Assembly (NCBI GenBank): GCA_026225945.1
Contig: JAMJFZ010000769.1
Coordinates: 682,501-746,500, forward strand
Direction of reading: 5' to 3'
Length of the DNA: 64,000 nt
Source: Cricetomys ansorgei
Lineage: Eukaryota > Chordata > Mammalia > Rodentia > Nesomyidae
In this document: piece after piece, positions 10,265 to 21,064 of the stretch
How positions within the stretch are numbered: the stretch's first letter is position 1
Layout: each line of letters begins with the position of its first letter
Notes under the pieces: generated by a model
The model's database searches: none
Told to the model about the DNA's origin: nothing
Seen by the model: only the letters and a program-made list of their open reading frames with translations
Translations under genes and position numbers: made by a program

Positions 10265-12235
10265 TAATATCGGGTGGCAGGGCAGTAGGCAGAGTCCCCT
10301 ACAGGGATCCAGCTGCTGCCCGGCCACCACCACCCCCACTTAGGTCATCCTCAGAACCTCACGTGATCATGGACAGGGATAAGCTGTACTGGCACCAAGT
10401 CTGGAAGAGAGAATTCTGAGGATTAAATGTGGTTGGGAAAACTCAGCAGCAGTGACAGATCTGGAAAGTTGACGGGACTGCGAGTACAGAAAGGGAAAGA
10501 TGGTAGAAGGAGCCGCGGTTCGTTCCCCATAGCTAACCGCTGGGCTGGAGCTGACTGGACCCAAGGTTCAACCCACTGCATGAAGAAGCTGGGAGGGGAG
10601 TCTAAGAGAGAGGGACAGGGCCACAGCAGAGAGAGATGGAGAGGGCCCGTCAGGCCCCATTGCTTCCTGCCAGGCTGGGGTTTCCACTATGCCCATGGGT
10701 ACTCCCTGAACCACAGAGAAGGCAGAGAACAGAGCTGTGGGCATATGGTTGGGGGTGTGGGCTAAAGTTGCTGACTCACCACCTGCACTCAGATCACCAA
10801 TGGCTCCTCACATGTTCATGGACTGAGAGTGAAGCACTACATTGGCGCTGAGTCTGGCAGAGAGAACTCTGAGGATTAAAAGTGGGTGGAAAGACTCAGA
10901 GACGGTGACAGATCTGGAAAGTTGGCAGAGCTGAGAGTACAGAGAGGAAAGATGAAGGAAGAAGCCTGAGGATTTGACTCACCCGCATGGAGGAAGCAAG
11001 CTGGGAGGGGAATCTACTGGAGTAGCAGCTCCCCTTAACGGCCTGCTGTGCCCCACAGTGTTCCTCACGCGCCATGGACCAGGAGAGCACTATACTGTCT
11101 GGCGGAGAGAACTTTGAAAATTAAAAGTGGTTGGAAAAAGGCAGCTTCGGTGACAGATCTGGAAAGTCAGCTGGCTGCGAGTGGAAACAGGAAGGATAGT
11201 GGAGAAAGCCTGCAGGTTTGGGCCATGGACATGGAGGACACTGAACTGGAAATACAGTAGCAGCGGTGGCATGAGCAAAATGGAAAACAAAGAAACTCGG
11301 CACCCCCAAGAAAGACTAATACTTGGGATGCCAGGAGGCTGGAGCCACAGTTGGGCAGCCTTATCCCTATCCTCCAGGCTGGAGCTCCTACTGGGAGGAA
11401 GGAGTGGCACAAGTGGCAAAGAGAACCAGAGCTAGCTAGGCACTCAGCAGGCAGGAGAATGGTAGCAAGCTCTGCTAAGAGACACATGGCTGGAGGCGGT
11501 GGCAAACATGGGTGAGCACTCAAGGTGATCAGGGGATAAGTTCTGTACAGCTGTTCCTGTAACTGAGGCTACCACTTTCATTGCTCTCCCTGATGGGGAG
11601 GGGGGAGAGCATGGGATGCAGTGCTAACTGGGGGTTGCAAACACAGGGACCAAGGCAGTAGGACAGTGATAAGGGTAGAATGGTGTGTGGTTGAGCTCAA
11701 GCATATCTGCCCTGACCCTGCAGCCAAACCTTGGGATCACCCTGATCCAGAGCAATAGTAAGATGTCCCAGCTGAAGAATGCTCCATCTCCGGGTACCTA
11801 TGGGATGTTCAAGTACCTGTTGGATGCCTTGTTGCCTACAGGATGGCAAGGTACATGTGGGATGCCATGGTGCCTGTGGGTTGGCTGTGTGCCTTGAGAA
11901 TGTCTGGGTGTCTATGTGATGTCTAGGTCCCTGTGTGTTTGAGCAGTAAAGCCCAACTTCAGGTCGAACTCTGTCATGCTTAATCTCAGGCTAATACAGG
12001 CCAGGAGGTTGTCCATGATCTGAGCTGACTGCTGTCACCAAACACCAGGGTTATACCTGAGATCCATGCTCCCACCACACAGGCTTGACTTACTTTCTTT
12101 TTTTCTTCTTTCTTTCTTTCTTTTTTTTATTTTCTTTTTGAGGGTGCAGGGGTGGGAGGCTGGACCTGGGAGAGGGTGTGATCAAGATACATTGTATGAC
12201 ACTCAAGTAATTAATAAAAGTATTATGTTGGGCAA
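10265..12235 (+). mobile_element. GC-rich composite retroposon with L1-like 3' end
   Basis: A sharply GC-rich 2-kb block in AT-rich intron. Its flanks look like a target-site duplication: 10248-10264 and 12236-12251 both begin AAAGAGAAAT and end CAGA. In order it holds three diverged copies of a unit of about 165 bp (10350-10514, 10797-10967, 11058-11209), each containing TCATGGAC or CCATGGAC, GAGAGAA, GATTAAA or AATTAAA, and GACAGATCTGGAAAGT. Then come a GC-rich middle, a 19-bp tandem array (11793-11943), a T/C-rich tract and the last 110 bp of an L1 (TGATCAAGATACATTGTATG, TATTATGTTGGG). It could be an internally deleted L1 with 5' tandem units, or a non-autonomous composite family mobilised by L1. 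I do not recognise the family and see no coding capacity. Confidence 0.65.
11793..11943 (+). repeat. Degenerate 19-bp tandem repeat, about 7.5 copies
   Basis: Successive units are GTACCTGTTGGATGCCTTG, TTGCCTACAGGATGGCAAG, GTACATGTGGGATGCCATG, GTGCCTGTGGGTTGGCTGT and similar; all but the first (20 bp) are 19 bp. It sits in the composite retroposon. Confidence 0.85.
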
Positions 12236-12326
12236 AAAGAGAAATATCAGAGGTAGTTATTAAACATCTTAAACAAACAAAAAGGAGGAAGAGGAGAATG
12301 AAGAATAAAATGAATGATATATTGCT

Positions 12327-12532
12327 GGGGAGGTGTAGTTCAGGTGGTAGGATGCTTGTTAAACGTTAACTATAAGCCTTGTGTTTGATACCCAGCACTG
12401 CATACAACTAAATGTAGTGATTTATAGCTATAAACCTACAATTCCAGCATTTAGAAAGTGGGGGATGGAAGATCAGGGGTTCAAGGCTAGTCTGGGCTAC
12501 ATGACACACTGTCTGAATAAATAAATAGACAA
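12327..12532 (+). repeat. B4-type SINE (ID plus B1)
   Basis: ID part GGTGTAGTTCAGGTGGTAGG to ACCCAGCACTGC, directly followed by a B1-like half ending GACACACTGTCTG. Confidence 0.7.
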
Positions 12533-12675
12533 GCATGGTGATGCATACATTTAATCCCAGCATTTGGAAGGCAGAGGCAGGCAGACCTCTTTGAGTTCAG
12601 GATCACCCTGGTTTACATAATAAATACAAGTCCAGCAAGGGACACTTAGTGAGATCCTGTTTGAAAGCAAATAAA
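12533..12675 (+). repeat. B1 SINE
   Basis: AGCATGGTGATGCATACATT, GGAAGGCAGAGGCAGGCAGA and a GTTTGAAAGCAAATAAAT tail. Confidence 0.75.
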
Positions 12676-12699
12676 TAACAAACAGAAGGCAGGGTATTA

Positions 12700-12840
12700 G
12701 TTAGGTAATGGTGACTACTCATACCTCTAATCCCAGGACTGGGGAGGCTAAAACAGAAGGACTACCCACAAATTTGAGGCTAGTCTCAACTACATGGTAA
12801 GTTCCAGGCCAGTCCTAGCTATAGTGTGAGAACTGTTCTA
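12700..12840 (+). repeat. B1-like SINE
   Basis: CTCATACCTCTAATCCCAGG and AGTTCCAGGCCAGTCCTAGC. Confidence 0.7.
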
Positions 12841-12844
12841 GAGA

Positions 12845-12985
12845 TTGGAGGAGACTGGGAAGATGGCTCAATAAGAGCATCTTTCAAAATATAGTAGGGA
12901 AAATGGCTGGGGAGGTAACTAGGTGTGTAACAGTGCTTGATGTGCAAATATGAGAACCTAAATTAAAATCACTAGCACTCAGCTG
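12845..12985 (+). repeat. B2/B3-like SINE fragments
   Basis: Two partial tRNA-derived heads (GGGAAGATGGCTCAATAAGA; ATGGCTGGGGAGGTAACTAG) in tandem. Confidence 0.55.
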
Positions 12986-13130
12986 GGCAGTTGTTGGTGC
13001 ATGTACTCAGGAGGCAGACTCAGGAGGCAGAGGCAGGTAGATCTCTGTGACTTCAAGTCAGCCTGGTCTACAGAGTGAGTTCTAGTATAGCCAGAGTTAC
13101 AACAGAGTCTTAAAAAAAACAAAAAATAAA
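12986..13130 (+). repeat. B1 SINE
   Basis: GGAGGCAGAGGCAGGTAGAT, GTCAGCCTGGTCTACAGAGT and an A-rich tail. CAGGAGGCAGACT is duplicated inside. Confidence 0.8.
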
Positions 13131-13149
13131 AAACAAAAGAAAAGAAAAA

Positions 13150-13435
13150 CATCACCAGAACTCACATTAAAAGCCAAGTATGAGTTTATATGCCTATAAA
13201 TAACTGCAGCATTGGGTGGTAAAGACAGGTATATCCTTGGAGCTCACTGGTCAGCCACCCCAGCCAAAATGGCAAGCTCCCATCAGTGACTTTGTCTTAA
13301 AGGAATAATGTGGAAAGTGATAGAGCAACACCTGTCGCATTCTTCCTGCCTCTGAGTATGCATACATGGACACTTGTGTCCATATACTCAAATGCATGCA
13401 ATGAACACACCACACATTCCAAAAGAAACAAATAA
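13150..13435 (+). repeat. B2/B3-related fragment
   Basis: It resembles the 3' part of B2/B3 elements (TCCATATACTC, ATGCATGCAATGAACACAC). Assignment is weak. Confidence 0.4.
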
Positions 13436-13444
13436 TATATCCCT

Positions 13445-13600
13445 TTATGCCTGGCATGATCATAATCCCAGCACTCATGGTGCTGAAGCAGAGAGATTAG
13501 CATAAATTTGAGGTAAGCCTCAACCACAAAGTGAGTTTCAAACCAGTATGACCTACAAAGTGAGACACTGTCTCAAATCCAAGGAAGGAAGGGAGGGAAT
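13445..13600 (+). repeat. B1-like SINE
   Basis: TGCCTGGCATGATCATAATC, CAGCACTCATGGTGCTGAAG and GACACTGTCTCAAATCC. Confidence 0.7.
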
Positions 13601-13807
13601 TAATAAGGAAAGAAATAAAAATATCAGTAGTTACATAAAGCTAGGAAGTCTACAGTACATTATTGTTCACATATATCTAGGTTCATATCTTAAGGAATTC
13701 TATGGTGGAAGGTAACTAAGTCCACATAAATAACACATTACCAATAGCAAGAACGCTACTTGGTTGTTATAGTGTGTTTTCCACGTTGACTTCAGAAGCC
13801 TTTGTCA

Positions 13808-13905
13808 AGCCTACCACCTGTAATACCAGCACTTGAAAGGATAAGGGAGGAACATGAGTTTGAGGTCAGCCAGAGCTTCAGAAGACCCTGTCTCAGAAAA
13901 TCAAA
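13808..13905 (+). repeat. B1-like SINE, truncated
   Basis: CACCTGTAATACCAGCACTT, GAGTTTGAGGTCAGCC and CCTGTCTCAGAAAATC. Confidence 0.65.
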
Positions 13906-14270
13906 TGAAACCAAAGCACAGTGAGTTTATGGGAGTAAGAAGACATGCTAGAGATGCTGTGGCCCAGCATTTGCAAACAGTACTTGTTGCTTCTCTAGGA
14001 CTTTTCAGGAGCTGGGAAGGAGAGACAAAACTTCCAGTTGGCCTGAGGACTAGATCCTACCTGTAGTTCACATTTGGACTTCAGCTTCCAGCATGAAATT
14101 CTACAAAAAATGAAGTTAACAACAGAGTTTTAAGATGAGAACCAAAAGACATTACCAACTGGAACACATGGCTCTAACTATGTTCGGAGTTACCAAGTGA
14201 GAGCCAGGAGATTAGACATTAACACATAGCTAAGAACCAGATTTCTCGATACCAATTCACTATATCCTAT

Positions 14271-14684
14271 CTAGTTGTGTGTCAACTTGACACAATCTAG
14301 AGTCATCAGGGAGGAGGGAGCCTCAGTTGAGAAAATTCCTCCATAAGATCAGGCTGTAAGTAAGCCTTTAGGGCATGCTCTTAATTAGTGACAAACGGGA
14401 GAGGGCTCAGCCCATTATGGGCGCTGCCACCCCTGGGCTGGTGGTCTTGGGTTCAATAAGAAAGCAGGTTAAGCAAGCCATTGGGAGCAAGCCAGTAAGC
14501 AGTATTCCTCCATGGCCTCTGCATCAGTTCCTGCCTCCAAGTTCCTGCCCAGCTTGAGTTCCTGTCCTGACTTCCTTTGGTGATGAACTGTGATATGGAA
14601 GTATAAACTGAATAAACCCTTTCCTCCCCAACTTGCTTTAGTCAGGTGTTTAATCACAGCAATACTAACCCTAAGGAAGACTCA
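14271..14684 (+). mobile_element. MT-like MaLR solo LTR
   Basis: Landmarks are GTGTCAACTTGACACA, AGAGTCATCAGGGAG, GCAAGCCAGTAAGCAG, AATAAACCCTTTCCTCCCC (polyadenylation region) and CACAGCAATA near the end. The same LTR is at 30626-30985 and 38727-39112. Confidence 0.75.
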
Positions 14685-15115
14685 ATGGTTTTCTACTTTG
14701 ACATCATACTACCATAATTATTTTTTAATCATCTATTCCATGGTAGACATACAGAGAAATCATCTCACATAGAACTGGTAGGGCTATGAAGAGAAAAAGA
14801 TATATTTTATCCAGACATGTGGGAGTCAGGTACAGGCTCCCAGAAGAGGTAACATCTAAACTGGTTGAACAGAAATGTGGCCAAGTGCAGGAGGAAGTAC
14901 ATGTGTTCAGGGTGTACAGGTGGGCGAGAGTACACAATGCTCTCTACTGTTATGATGGGAATAGAGGGCGATGAGGCTGGGCCCAGGAAAACCACTATAT
15001 TGTACCTATAGTAATAACAAGTATGACACGTGGAGGGTTCCATCAGGAAAGCAGCAACAGTTGGGACTGAGAGACATGAAATCCAAGTACAGAGGCTGCA
15101 ACAAGGAAAGAGAGA

Positions 15116-15995
15116 TGTAGTTGTAGAAGTGGGTGTAGATTCACCCAGATGTAGCCATTGGTTTAGGGCAGAGGACAGTTAATTCTTTTGTCTAATTGAA
15201 TCACTAGTTCTTGCCCAGAGCCTGGAGTGTTGGGGCCTCTTTACAATCTGGTCTTAATCCTTGAACTCAAAGGCTTCAAGCCTTTGTACAATCCAGAACA
15301 TTTAAACTGCTAGCCCAGACCTAGAAGGCTTGCTTCAGCCTTAGCCTTCCCAGACTTACTGCTGACTGAGCCACTCTTACTAGCTCCTGAACTCTGACTC
15401 TTCTGGTTCAACTCTATTCTGGGCTTCTGTCAAGCTCTGCTGTGTCTCTGTGTCTCTCCATGAGTTCTCACTGCTCCATCTGCCTCTATAACTGATTCTG
15501 CTACACTTTATTCCAGCCTCAGCTTTTGTACCTCCTCTGTTACTAACTCAACTTACTCTGTTAATTGCTCTTCAACTAACTCTTCAGCCTGCTTCTCAAC
15601 CGACTCTGTGTTAACTGACTGCTTCAACTAACTCCTATGTAACTCTTTTTTACTGAGCTGAGAGCCCCCCTTTTCTCATGAGAGCTGGGCATGTCCTTAC
15701 TCTGCTAACCCTTCCTCTGATTAATCATGTCTGCCATTCACTCTGACTCATCTCAGTCCTCACTTCCTGTGTGACACTGACTCCTTCTGAGTTCTGCTTC
15801 CTGTATCTGCTTCCACTGTTTTTTCTATGGATTTAAGGCAGGGAGCACCACTGTCTTCAGAATACTGGGATTAATAACACTGCTTTCTGAATACTGGATT
15901 AAAGGTGGTCTACATTCAATCCAGACCACATAGACCTTTGAATGTATCCCCTGGAATGTAGACCTTAAGCTTTCATGAAGGGCTATTCCTCTACA
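15116..15995 (+). mobile_element. ERVK-like CT-rich solo LTR
   Basis: It is paralogous to the LTR at 41829-42741: both share ACCTAGAAGG, CTTACTRCTGACTGAGC (R=A/G), a long CT-rich middle and the end TTCCTCTACA. It starts TGTAG and ends CTACA. Flanking hexamers GAGAGA and GAAGGA are a poor target-site match, so the edges are less certain than in the other copy. Confidence 0.65.
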
Positions 15996-16414
15996 GAAGG
16001 AATATTCAGAGAGGACATGACATGTGGCAAGCTAGCATGTGTAGACAGTGTTTACAAGACAAAGGAGAGGGTAGGAAAATGTAGTTGCAGGACAGGAAAA
16101 ATGTAGGCAGATTGCAAGTTTCAATTTAGACAATGTTCGTTTGAAGTGTTGCCATGGCTCAGAGCAAGAATGCCCAGCAGTCAGTAGTTCCTATTTCAGG
16201 TCATCCATGTAAAGAAATATCTACTCTCAGAATTTCATGTGGGCCAGAGAAGTGGACAAGAACTTCATGTTTGGCATAATTCAAAAGCAAAAAAAGCACA
16301 GGGCCTGGAGGCACACAAAGCTTGGGGAGGTTAAGCCCCAGCCCCACCCACATCAGCTGTTTGATTTTCATATTCTCTGTGCCTCACAAATTTTCCATCT
16401 GTGAAAGGACTGAA

Positions 16415-16512
16415 TAGCTGGTCATGGGGGTGCATGTTTGTAATCCCAGCACACTGAGTATGAGAATTTTAGGCCAACCTAGTGTTGGCCATACAGTAGG
16501 ATACTTTAAAAA
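16415..16512 (+). repeat. B1-like SINE
   Basis: GTCATGGGGGTGCATGTTTG then TAATCCCAGCACACTGAG. Confidence 0.65.
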
Positions 16513-16544
16513 AAAAGTCTGAATAAAAATAACTTAAAGATAAA

Positions 16545-16682
16545 CATGGAGGACCATATATGTAATCCAGCATGTGAGAGGCTGAAGAAGGATTCCTGTG
16601 AATTTGAGTCCAGCCTTGATTATATACTAAGTTTCAGGACAGCCTAGGATAGATAGTGAGACTCTGTCTCAAAAAATAAATT
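16545..16682 (+). repeat. B1-like SINE
   Basis: ATATATGTAATCCAGCATGT, TTTGAGTCCAGCCTTG and GACTCTGTCTCAAAAAATAA. Confidence 0.7.
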
Positions 16683-16719
16683 AAATAATACCAAAAATAA
16701 AATGAAGTTAAATAATTAG

Positions 16720-16862
16720 ATATGGTGGCTTGTATCTATAGTCTCAGAACTTGGGAAGTTGGAGTAGGAGGATCAGGAGTTCAAGGCTATTCTTGGTTAC
16801 ATATTGTGTTTGAGGCCATCCTGGGCTAAATGAGATCCTTTCCCAAAATAACAACAAGCAAA
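16720..16862 (+). repeat. B1-like SINE
   Basis: TATGGTGGCTTGTATCTATA and GGAGGATCAGGAGTTCAAGG. Confidence 0.7.
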
Positions 16863-16914
16863 TAAATCATTTACCTCTAGGCATCATGTCTCAATTCCAA
16901 GATTTGTTCTGGAA

Positions 16915-17008
16915 ATGCTACAGGTATAACTCAGTAGTAAAACACTTGCCTGGGTGCTGGTTTAGAGTCCCAGTATAAAAAAATTAAAAATTAAAAATTA
17001 AAAATATA
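16915..17008 (+). repeat. ID SINE with (TTAAAAA)n tail
   Basis: GGTATAACTCAGTAGTAAAA box A and AGAGTCCCAGTATAAAA, followed by TTAAAAA repeats to 17008. Confidence 0.65.
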
Positions 17009-17012
17009 AGGA

Positions 17013-17215
17013 GGTGGGGATGGAGACACGGCTCAGTGGTTAAGAGAACTGGCTGCTCTACCAGAAGACCAGACTTTGGTTTCCAATAACCACATAATAG
17101 CTCACAATCCTAACTCCAGTTCCAGGGGATCTAATGCCCTCTTCTGGCCTCCTTGAGCACTAAGCATATATACATATATGCAAGCCATATATCTATACAC
17201 AAAATTTTTAAAAAG
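17013..17215 (+). repeat. B2 SINE
   Basis: GACACGGCTCAGTGGTTAAG, GGCTGCTCTACCAGAAGACC, CAGTTCCAGGGGATCTAATG. Confidence 0.85.
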
Positions 17216-17264
17216 TAAAACTAAAAGACAAAGAGAACAAAAAATGATAATAAAGTTAATGTAT

Positions 17265-17490
17265 GGGCTGAGGCAATTGCTTGGGTGGTAGAATGTTTGC
17301 TAAGAATGCATAGAGCCCCTAGTTCAGTGTGCCAAACAGACTAAACCAGGAATGGTAGTACATACCTGTAATCTCTGGACATAGACAATAAAGCCTGGAG
17401 GATCAGAAGTTCAAATTTATCTTCAGCTAGAGTCAGTTCAAGGCTATCCTGAACTACATGAGTCCTTGTATACATAAAAAATAAGTTAAT
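17265..17490 (+). repeat. B4-type SINE (ID plus B1)
   Basis: ID half with TTGCTTGGGTGGTAGAATG and B1 half with GGAATGGTAGTACATACCTG. Confidence 0.65.
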
Positions 17491-17655
17491 GGCCAGGTGG
17501 TGGTGGTCATGGTGGCGGCACAGGCCTTTAATCCCAGCACTCAGGAGGCAGACGCAGGTGGATCTCTGAGTTTGAGGCCAGCCTGGTCTACAGAGTGAGT
17601 TCCAGGACAGTCAGAGTTACAACAGAGAAACCCTGTCTTGAAAAACAACAACAAA
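17491..17655 (+). repeat. B1 SINE, full length, least diverged
   Basis: All B1 landmarks are intact: CTTTAATCCCAGCACTCAGG, GTGGATCTCTGAGTTTGAGG, CCAGCCTGGTCTACAGAGTG and GAGAAACCCTGTCTTGAAAA. Confidence 0.92.
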
Positions 17656-17811
17656 AGTTAATGTAGAAAAGAATTTGGCATAGTGCACATATAGTATATA
17701 TTCAATTGCTGTTTCCAGTACTACAATTGCTACACCTCCTTCTACCCTTTTACTGTGATTATTGCATTATCTAGAAATGCTAGAAGCAAAATTAGATGTC
17801 TCGAGCTCGGA

Positions 17812-17950
17812 GCTGGGCAATGCGGGCACACATTTTTGTTCCTAACACTTGGGAGGTAGAGACAAGAGGATCAGGAGTTCAGAGCCAATCTTGGCTATGC
17901 AACAAATTAAAAGGTTTGGGCTATGTGGGACTCTGCCTCAAATAAACTTG
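17812..17950 (+). repeat. B1-like SINE
   Basis: GCTGGGCAATGCGGGCACAC and ACTTGGGAGGTAGAGACAAG. Confidence 0.7.
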
Positions 17951-18295
17951 TTTAAAAAAATCACCACACTGCTATTTCACCTCTACAACTAAATTACTAC
18001 TCAATTTCAGAGAAAATGTTAACTGCAGCATCAAGGAAATTTGCTATTTTAAAAGTTTTACAAGAATCTGATGAAATATTTTAATGAACATTCCCTGACT
18101 TGTAAAGAGTCATAGAAATATGACATACTCACTTTCCTAAGTATCCTGTAGGTTTGCCTCTGTCATCCTATAACTAATGTAGCTGTACCATCATAAAGTT
18201 GTATATTCCTTTTCTTGCCCACATGATCCATCTACCAGCCTACTCTTTTATGGCCCACTAAAATTTACTATGTGATAAGACATTATTCTGGAATG

Positions 18296-18440
18296 TAGCC
18301 TGGGTGTGGTGGCACATGTCTATAACACCACTATTTGGGTTTTGAGGCAGGAGGATTATCATCTCAAGGTCATCCTCAGCTATATGGTCAATTCAGGGCC
18401 AGCCTGCACCACATTAGACCCTGTGTCAAAAATCAAAAAC
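18296..18440 (+). repeat. B1-like SINE
   Basis: CTGGGTGTGGTGGCACATGT and AGGCAGGAGGATTATCATCT. Confidence 0.75.
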
Positions 18441-18584
18441 AAAAAAGGAATGAGAAAATCTCTTTATACAAACTTGGATGACCAAAATAAAAATACTATC
18501 CACAAATGGATTACACTGCAAAACTGACCAAAAAAGGCTTAACAACCTAGTGCTACAGAAGATATAAATCATATTATTCTATTT

Positions 18585-18700
18585 TTTTAGACAAGGTCTT
18601 GCTATATTGCCCAAGCTGACCTCCTACATGCAGTCCTTTTGCCTTGGTATCACAAGTAGATTACAAACATGTACTATTACACCACTTCCTTAAAATGAAA
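18585..18700 (-). repeat. B1-like SINE
   Basis: Reverse B1: AGACAAGGTCTTGCTATATT and AAACATGTACTATTACACCA. One of few SINEs in intron 1 lying in sense with Gk. Confidence 0.65.
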
Positions 18701-18707
18701 TTATATG

Positions 18708-18850
18708 GGCCAGTAAGTGGAGTCATGAGAACAGGCATTTCTCACCAAGCCAGAGGACATGAGTTTAATTCCTAGGACTTACATGATGGAAATAATCAAC
18801 TCTGGCAAGTTGTCCACACACAAACCACACACCAAATACAATGTAATTTC
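18708..18850 (+). repeat. B3-like SINE
   Basis: CAAGCCAGAGGACATGAGTT and TTCCTAGGACTTACATGATG. Confidence 0.55.
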
Positions 18851-18867
18851 AAACATTTTGAATGAAG

Positions 18868-19082
18868 TCGTGGCCTAGAGAGATGCTTCAATATCTAAGA
18901 GCACTTGATAGCCAATCATGAGATCCAGAGTTGGAATCTTAGTATTTACATGGGGTAAATCCAGTTCTAAGTGATCTAACATCCTCTTCTGGCCTCTATA
19001 GGCACCATCACATACATATATGTTCGCACATTCACAAAGACACATAATACAGATAGATGCATACAAAAGTAAAATAAAATCT
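18868..19082 (+). repeat. B2 SINE
   Basis: GTGGCCTAGAGAGATGCTTC and CATCCTCTTCTGGCCTCTAT, ending AAAATAAAATC. Confidence 0.8.
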
Positions 19083-19098
19083 TAAAAAAGAAAAATGA

Positions 19099-19310
19099 GG
19101 GCTGGAGAAATGGCTAAGTGGTTAAGAGAACTTGTTCTTCTAAAGGAACTGGGTTTGAATCCCAGCACCGACATTGTAACAACTATCTGTAACCTCAGTT
19201 CCAAAGGATCTAATGCCCTCTTCTGGCCTCTATGGGCATGAGGCATGCATGTGGTACAAAGACATACAATGCAGGCAAAATACCTTACGTATAAAATAAA
19301 ACAAAAATAT
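19099..19310 (+). repeat. B2 SINE
   Basis: GGGCTGGAGAAATGGCTAAG, TTGAATCCCAGCACCGACAT and CCCTCTTCTGGCCTCTATGG; near full length. Confidence 0.9.
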
Positions 19311-19324
19311 TTTAATTGAAATTG

Positions 19325-19490
19325 TGCTGGCACAATGGCCCAAGTGTAAAGGTGCTTGCTGCCAGGCCTGACTACCTGAGTTCAATCTTCAAGACCCACA
19401 TGGTGGAATGAGATAACAAACTCCTGCAGGTGCAGGTTTTTGCAAGTGTATGCACATACACATAAACAATATATGTAATAAAAATTTTAA
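19325..19490 (+). repeat. B3 SINE
   Basis: TGCTTGCTGCCAGGCCTGAC, TTCAAGACCCACATGGTGGA and a CA/TA-rich tail. Confidence 0.75.
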
Positions 19491-19499
19491 TGAGATTGT

Positions 19500-19635
19500 A
19501 GGCTACATGTGGTAATGCACATCTTCAATCCTAGTACTTGGGAAGTGGAGACAGATGGATCAGGACTCATTCTTGGCTACATACTGAGTTTGAGGCCAGC
19601 CTGGGTTGCATAAGATCATCTAAAACAACAACAAA
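19500..19635 (+). repeat. B1-like SINE
   Basis: CATGTGGTAATGCACATCTT and TGAGGCCAGCCTGGGTTGCA. Confidence 0.75.
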
Positions 19636-19639
19636 TTTG

Positions 19640-19700
19640 TAAACAAATCAGAGGTATAGCATTTACAAGGCCCTGTGTTTGGTCCCTAGTACCACAAAGA
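19640..19700 (+). repeat. ID-like SINE fragment
   Basis: AGAGGTATAGCATTTACAAG and GTGTTTGGTCCCTAGTACCA. Confidence 0.6.
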
Positions 19701-19909
19701 TTTTATTTCAGTACATATGCAGAAATCTAATACAGCTAGAGACCAAATTTTACATTTCCCAAGTTAACACATCTCAGTCCCTGAATGCTCATGTTGATTC
19801 ATGTACTTGCTCATGCTGATTCATATAGTAAGTAACTATTGCATGCCTTTAGGGAAGAAACAAAATATGGGTCAGTCCTTCAAATTCAAAGTTGAAAGCT
19901 CTTAAAATC

Positions 19910-20177
19910 TGGGCACAGTGGTTCATTCAACATTATCTCAACACTTAGGAAGGTGAAGCAGAAAGGTAGCCATATGTTTGGGGTCAGCCTAGGTTACATA
20001 GTGAGTTCCAGGCAAGACTAAGCTCTAGTGGTAATACAGTCTCAAAACAAAACAAAAACAAAAAACAGATGTATTGAATAAGAAAGGAGAAAAAAAAGGA
20101 AGGAAAGGAAGGAAAGAAGGAAGAAAAGAAATCAAGAAAGGAAGAAAGAAAGATAGGAAGAAAGAAAGAAAAGGGAA
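19910..20177 (+). repeat. B1-like SINE with long purine tail
   Basis: CTGGGCACAGTGGTTCATTC head; CAGTCTCAAAACAAAAC end. It is followed by an uninterrupted 52-bp purine run (20080-20131) and further GAAA-rich DNA to 20177. Confidence 0.7.
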
Positions 20178-21064
20178 ATCTATCCATAAGCTTTCTGAAA
20201 TCTCTAAGTATGAGACAACTGGGGCCAAGACAATGTTTCTTGCCAAAGTAAGCACAGAACTACAATTCTAGTCATTCTTCATATACACTGGCTGTTGGAA
20301 CAAAATGATTACACAACCATTATCCACGGTGACACATCTGAGCCCTGCCCAGGACCCACTGAACATGAGTCACAAAATGAATATAACCTGCGGTACTTAT
20401 TAAAAGCAGTATTTATTCATATCTTGTGAAAACAATTTATAAGAATGTTTTTCTTGGTGGACAGTCATTAATGTATGGCTCTAATCTTATAATCAGAAGA
20501 GACACTTGACTTGCTGGGTCCTTCCTCAACGTCTCACCTCTTCTCCATTCTCCAGGCAGTAGTTAGTATAATCTGCCTCAGAGTATAAGAGGCGTGGTCT
20601 TGAATTCTTGTTCCACTAGTTACTATGTGACCTTGAGTCCAATCCTCAAATCCTCAGCCACAATCATATTGCCCATGTAAAGGTGCTTGCTTACCTGAAT
20701 ACTATCTATGTCTCATCAAATGATGATTTTGGCTAGGAAAGTCTCCAACTCTGTCCTTGACATTTTCTTCTCACAACATACTCAGAGCCTTTTTGTAAAC
20801 ATGGCTTAGTAGGAAAAAAATTATGTGACCAAAATAAAGAAGGAAGTCAACCGCTTAAGCTGAAATTCTTTTTCTCATAAAGAAATGGCCCCTCCTTAAA
20901 ACCTGTTACACTAATTCTCTTTCCAAGAAGTTCCTACTCTGCAATCTGTGTAACAATGTGCCAACCCGGGTTCACTATCCTATCAGACAAGTTGGGAATT
21001 TTCCTCTAGTATAAAACATTTGCATAGGATTCCAAAACTTAATTCTTTGACAACTTGATGAAGA
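20178..21064. other. Gk intron 1, apparently unique
   Basis: No recognised repeat or exon over about 0.9 kb. Confidence 0.4.

Noticed and set aside
10427..10765. 112-codon + strand frame
   Set aside because: It coincides with the tandem units of the same retroposon and is not shared by the other units in frame.
11090..11523. Overlapping open frames of 109 and 118 codons on the minus strand
   Set aside because: They lie in the GC-rich composite retroposon; high GC lowers stop-codon frequency in all frames, and no protein family is recognisable.
16415..20070. Many tRNA-like box A/box B sequences as tRNA genes
   Set aside because: They are heads of ID, B2, B3 and B4 SINEs, with A-rich tails and no cloverleaf-conserved anticodon stem that I could confirm.
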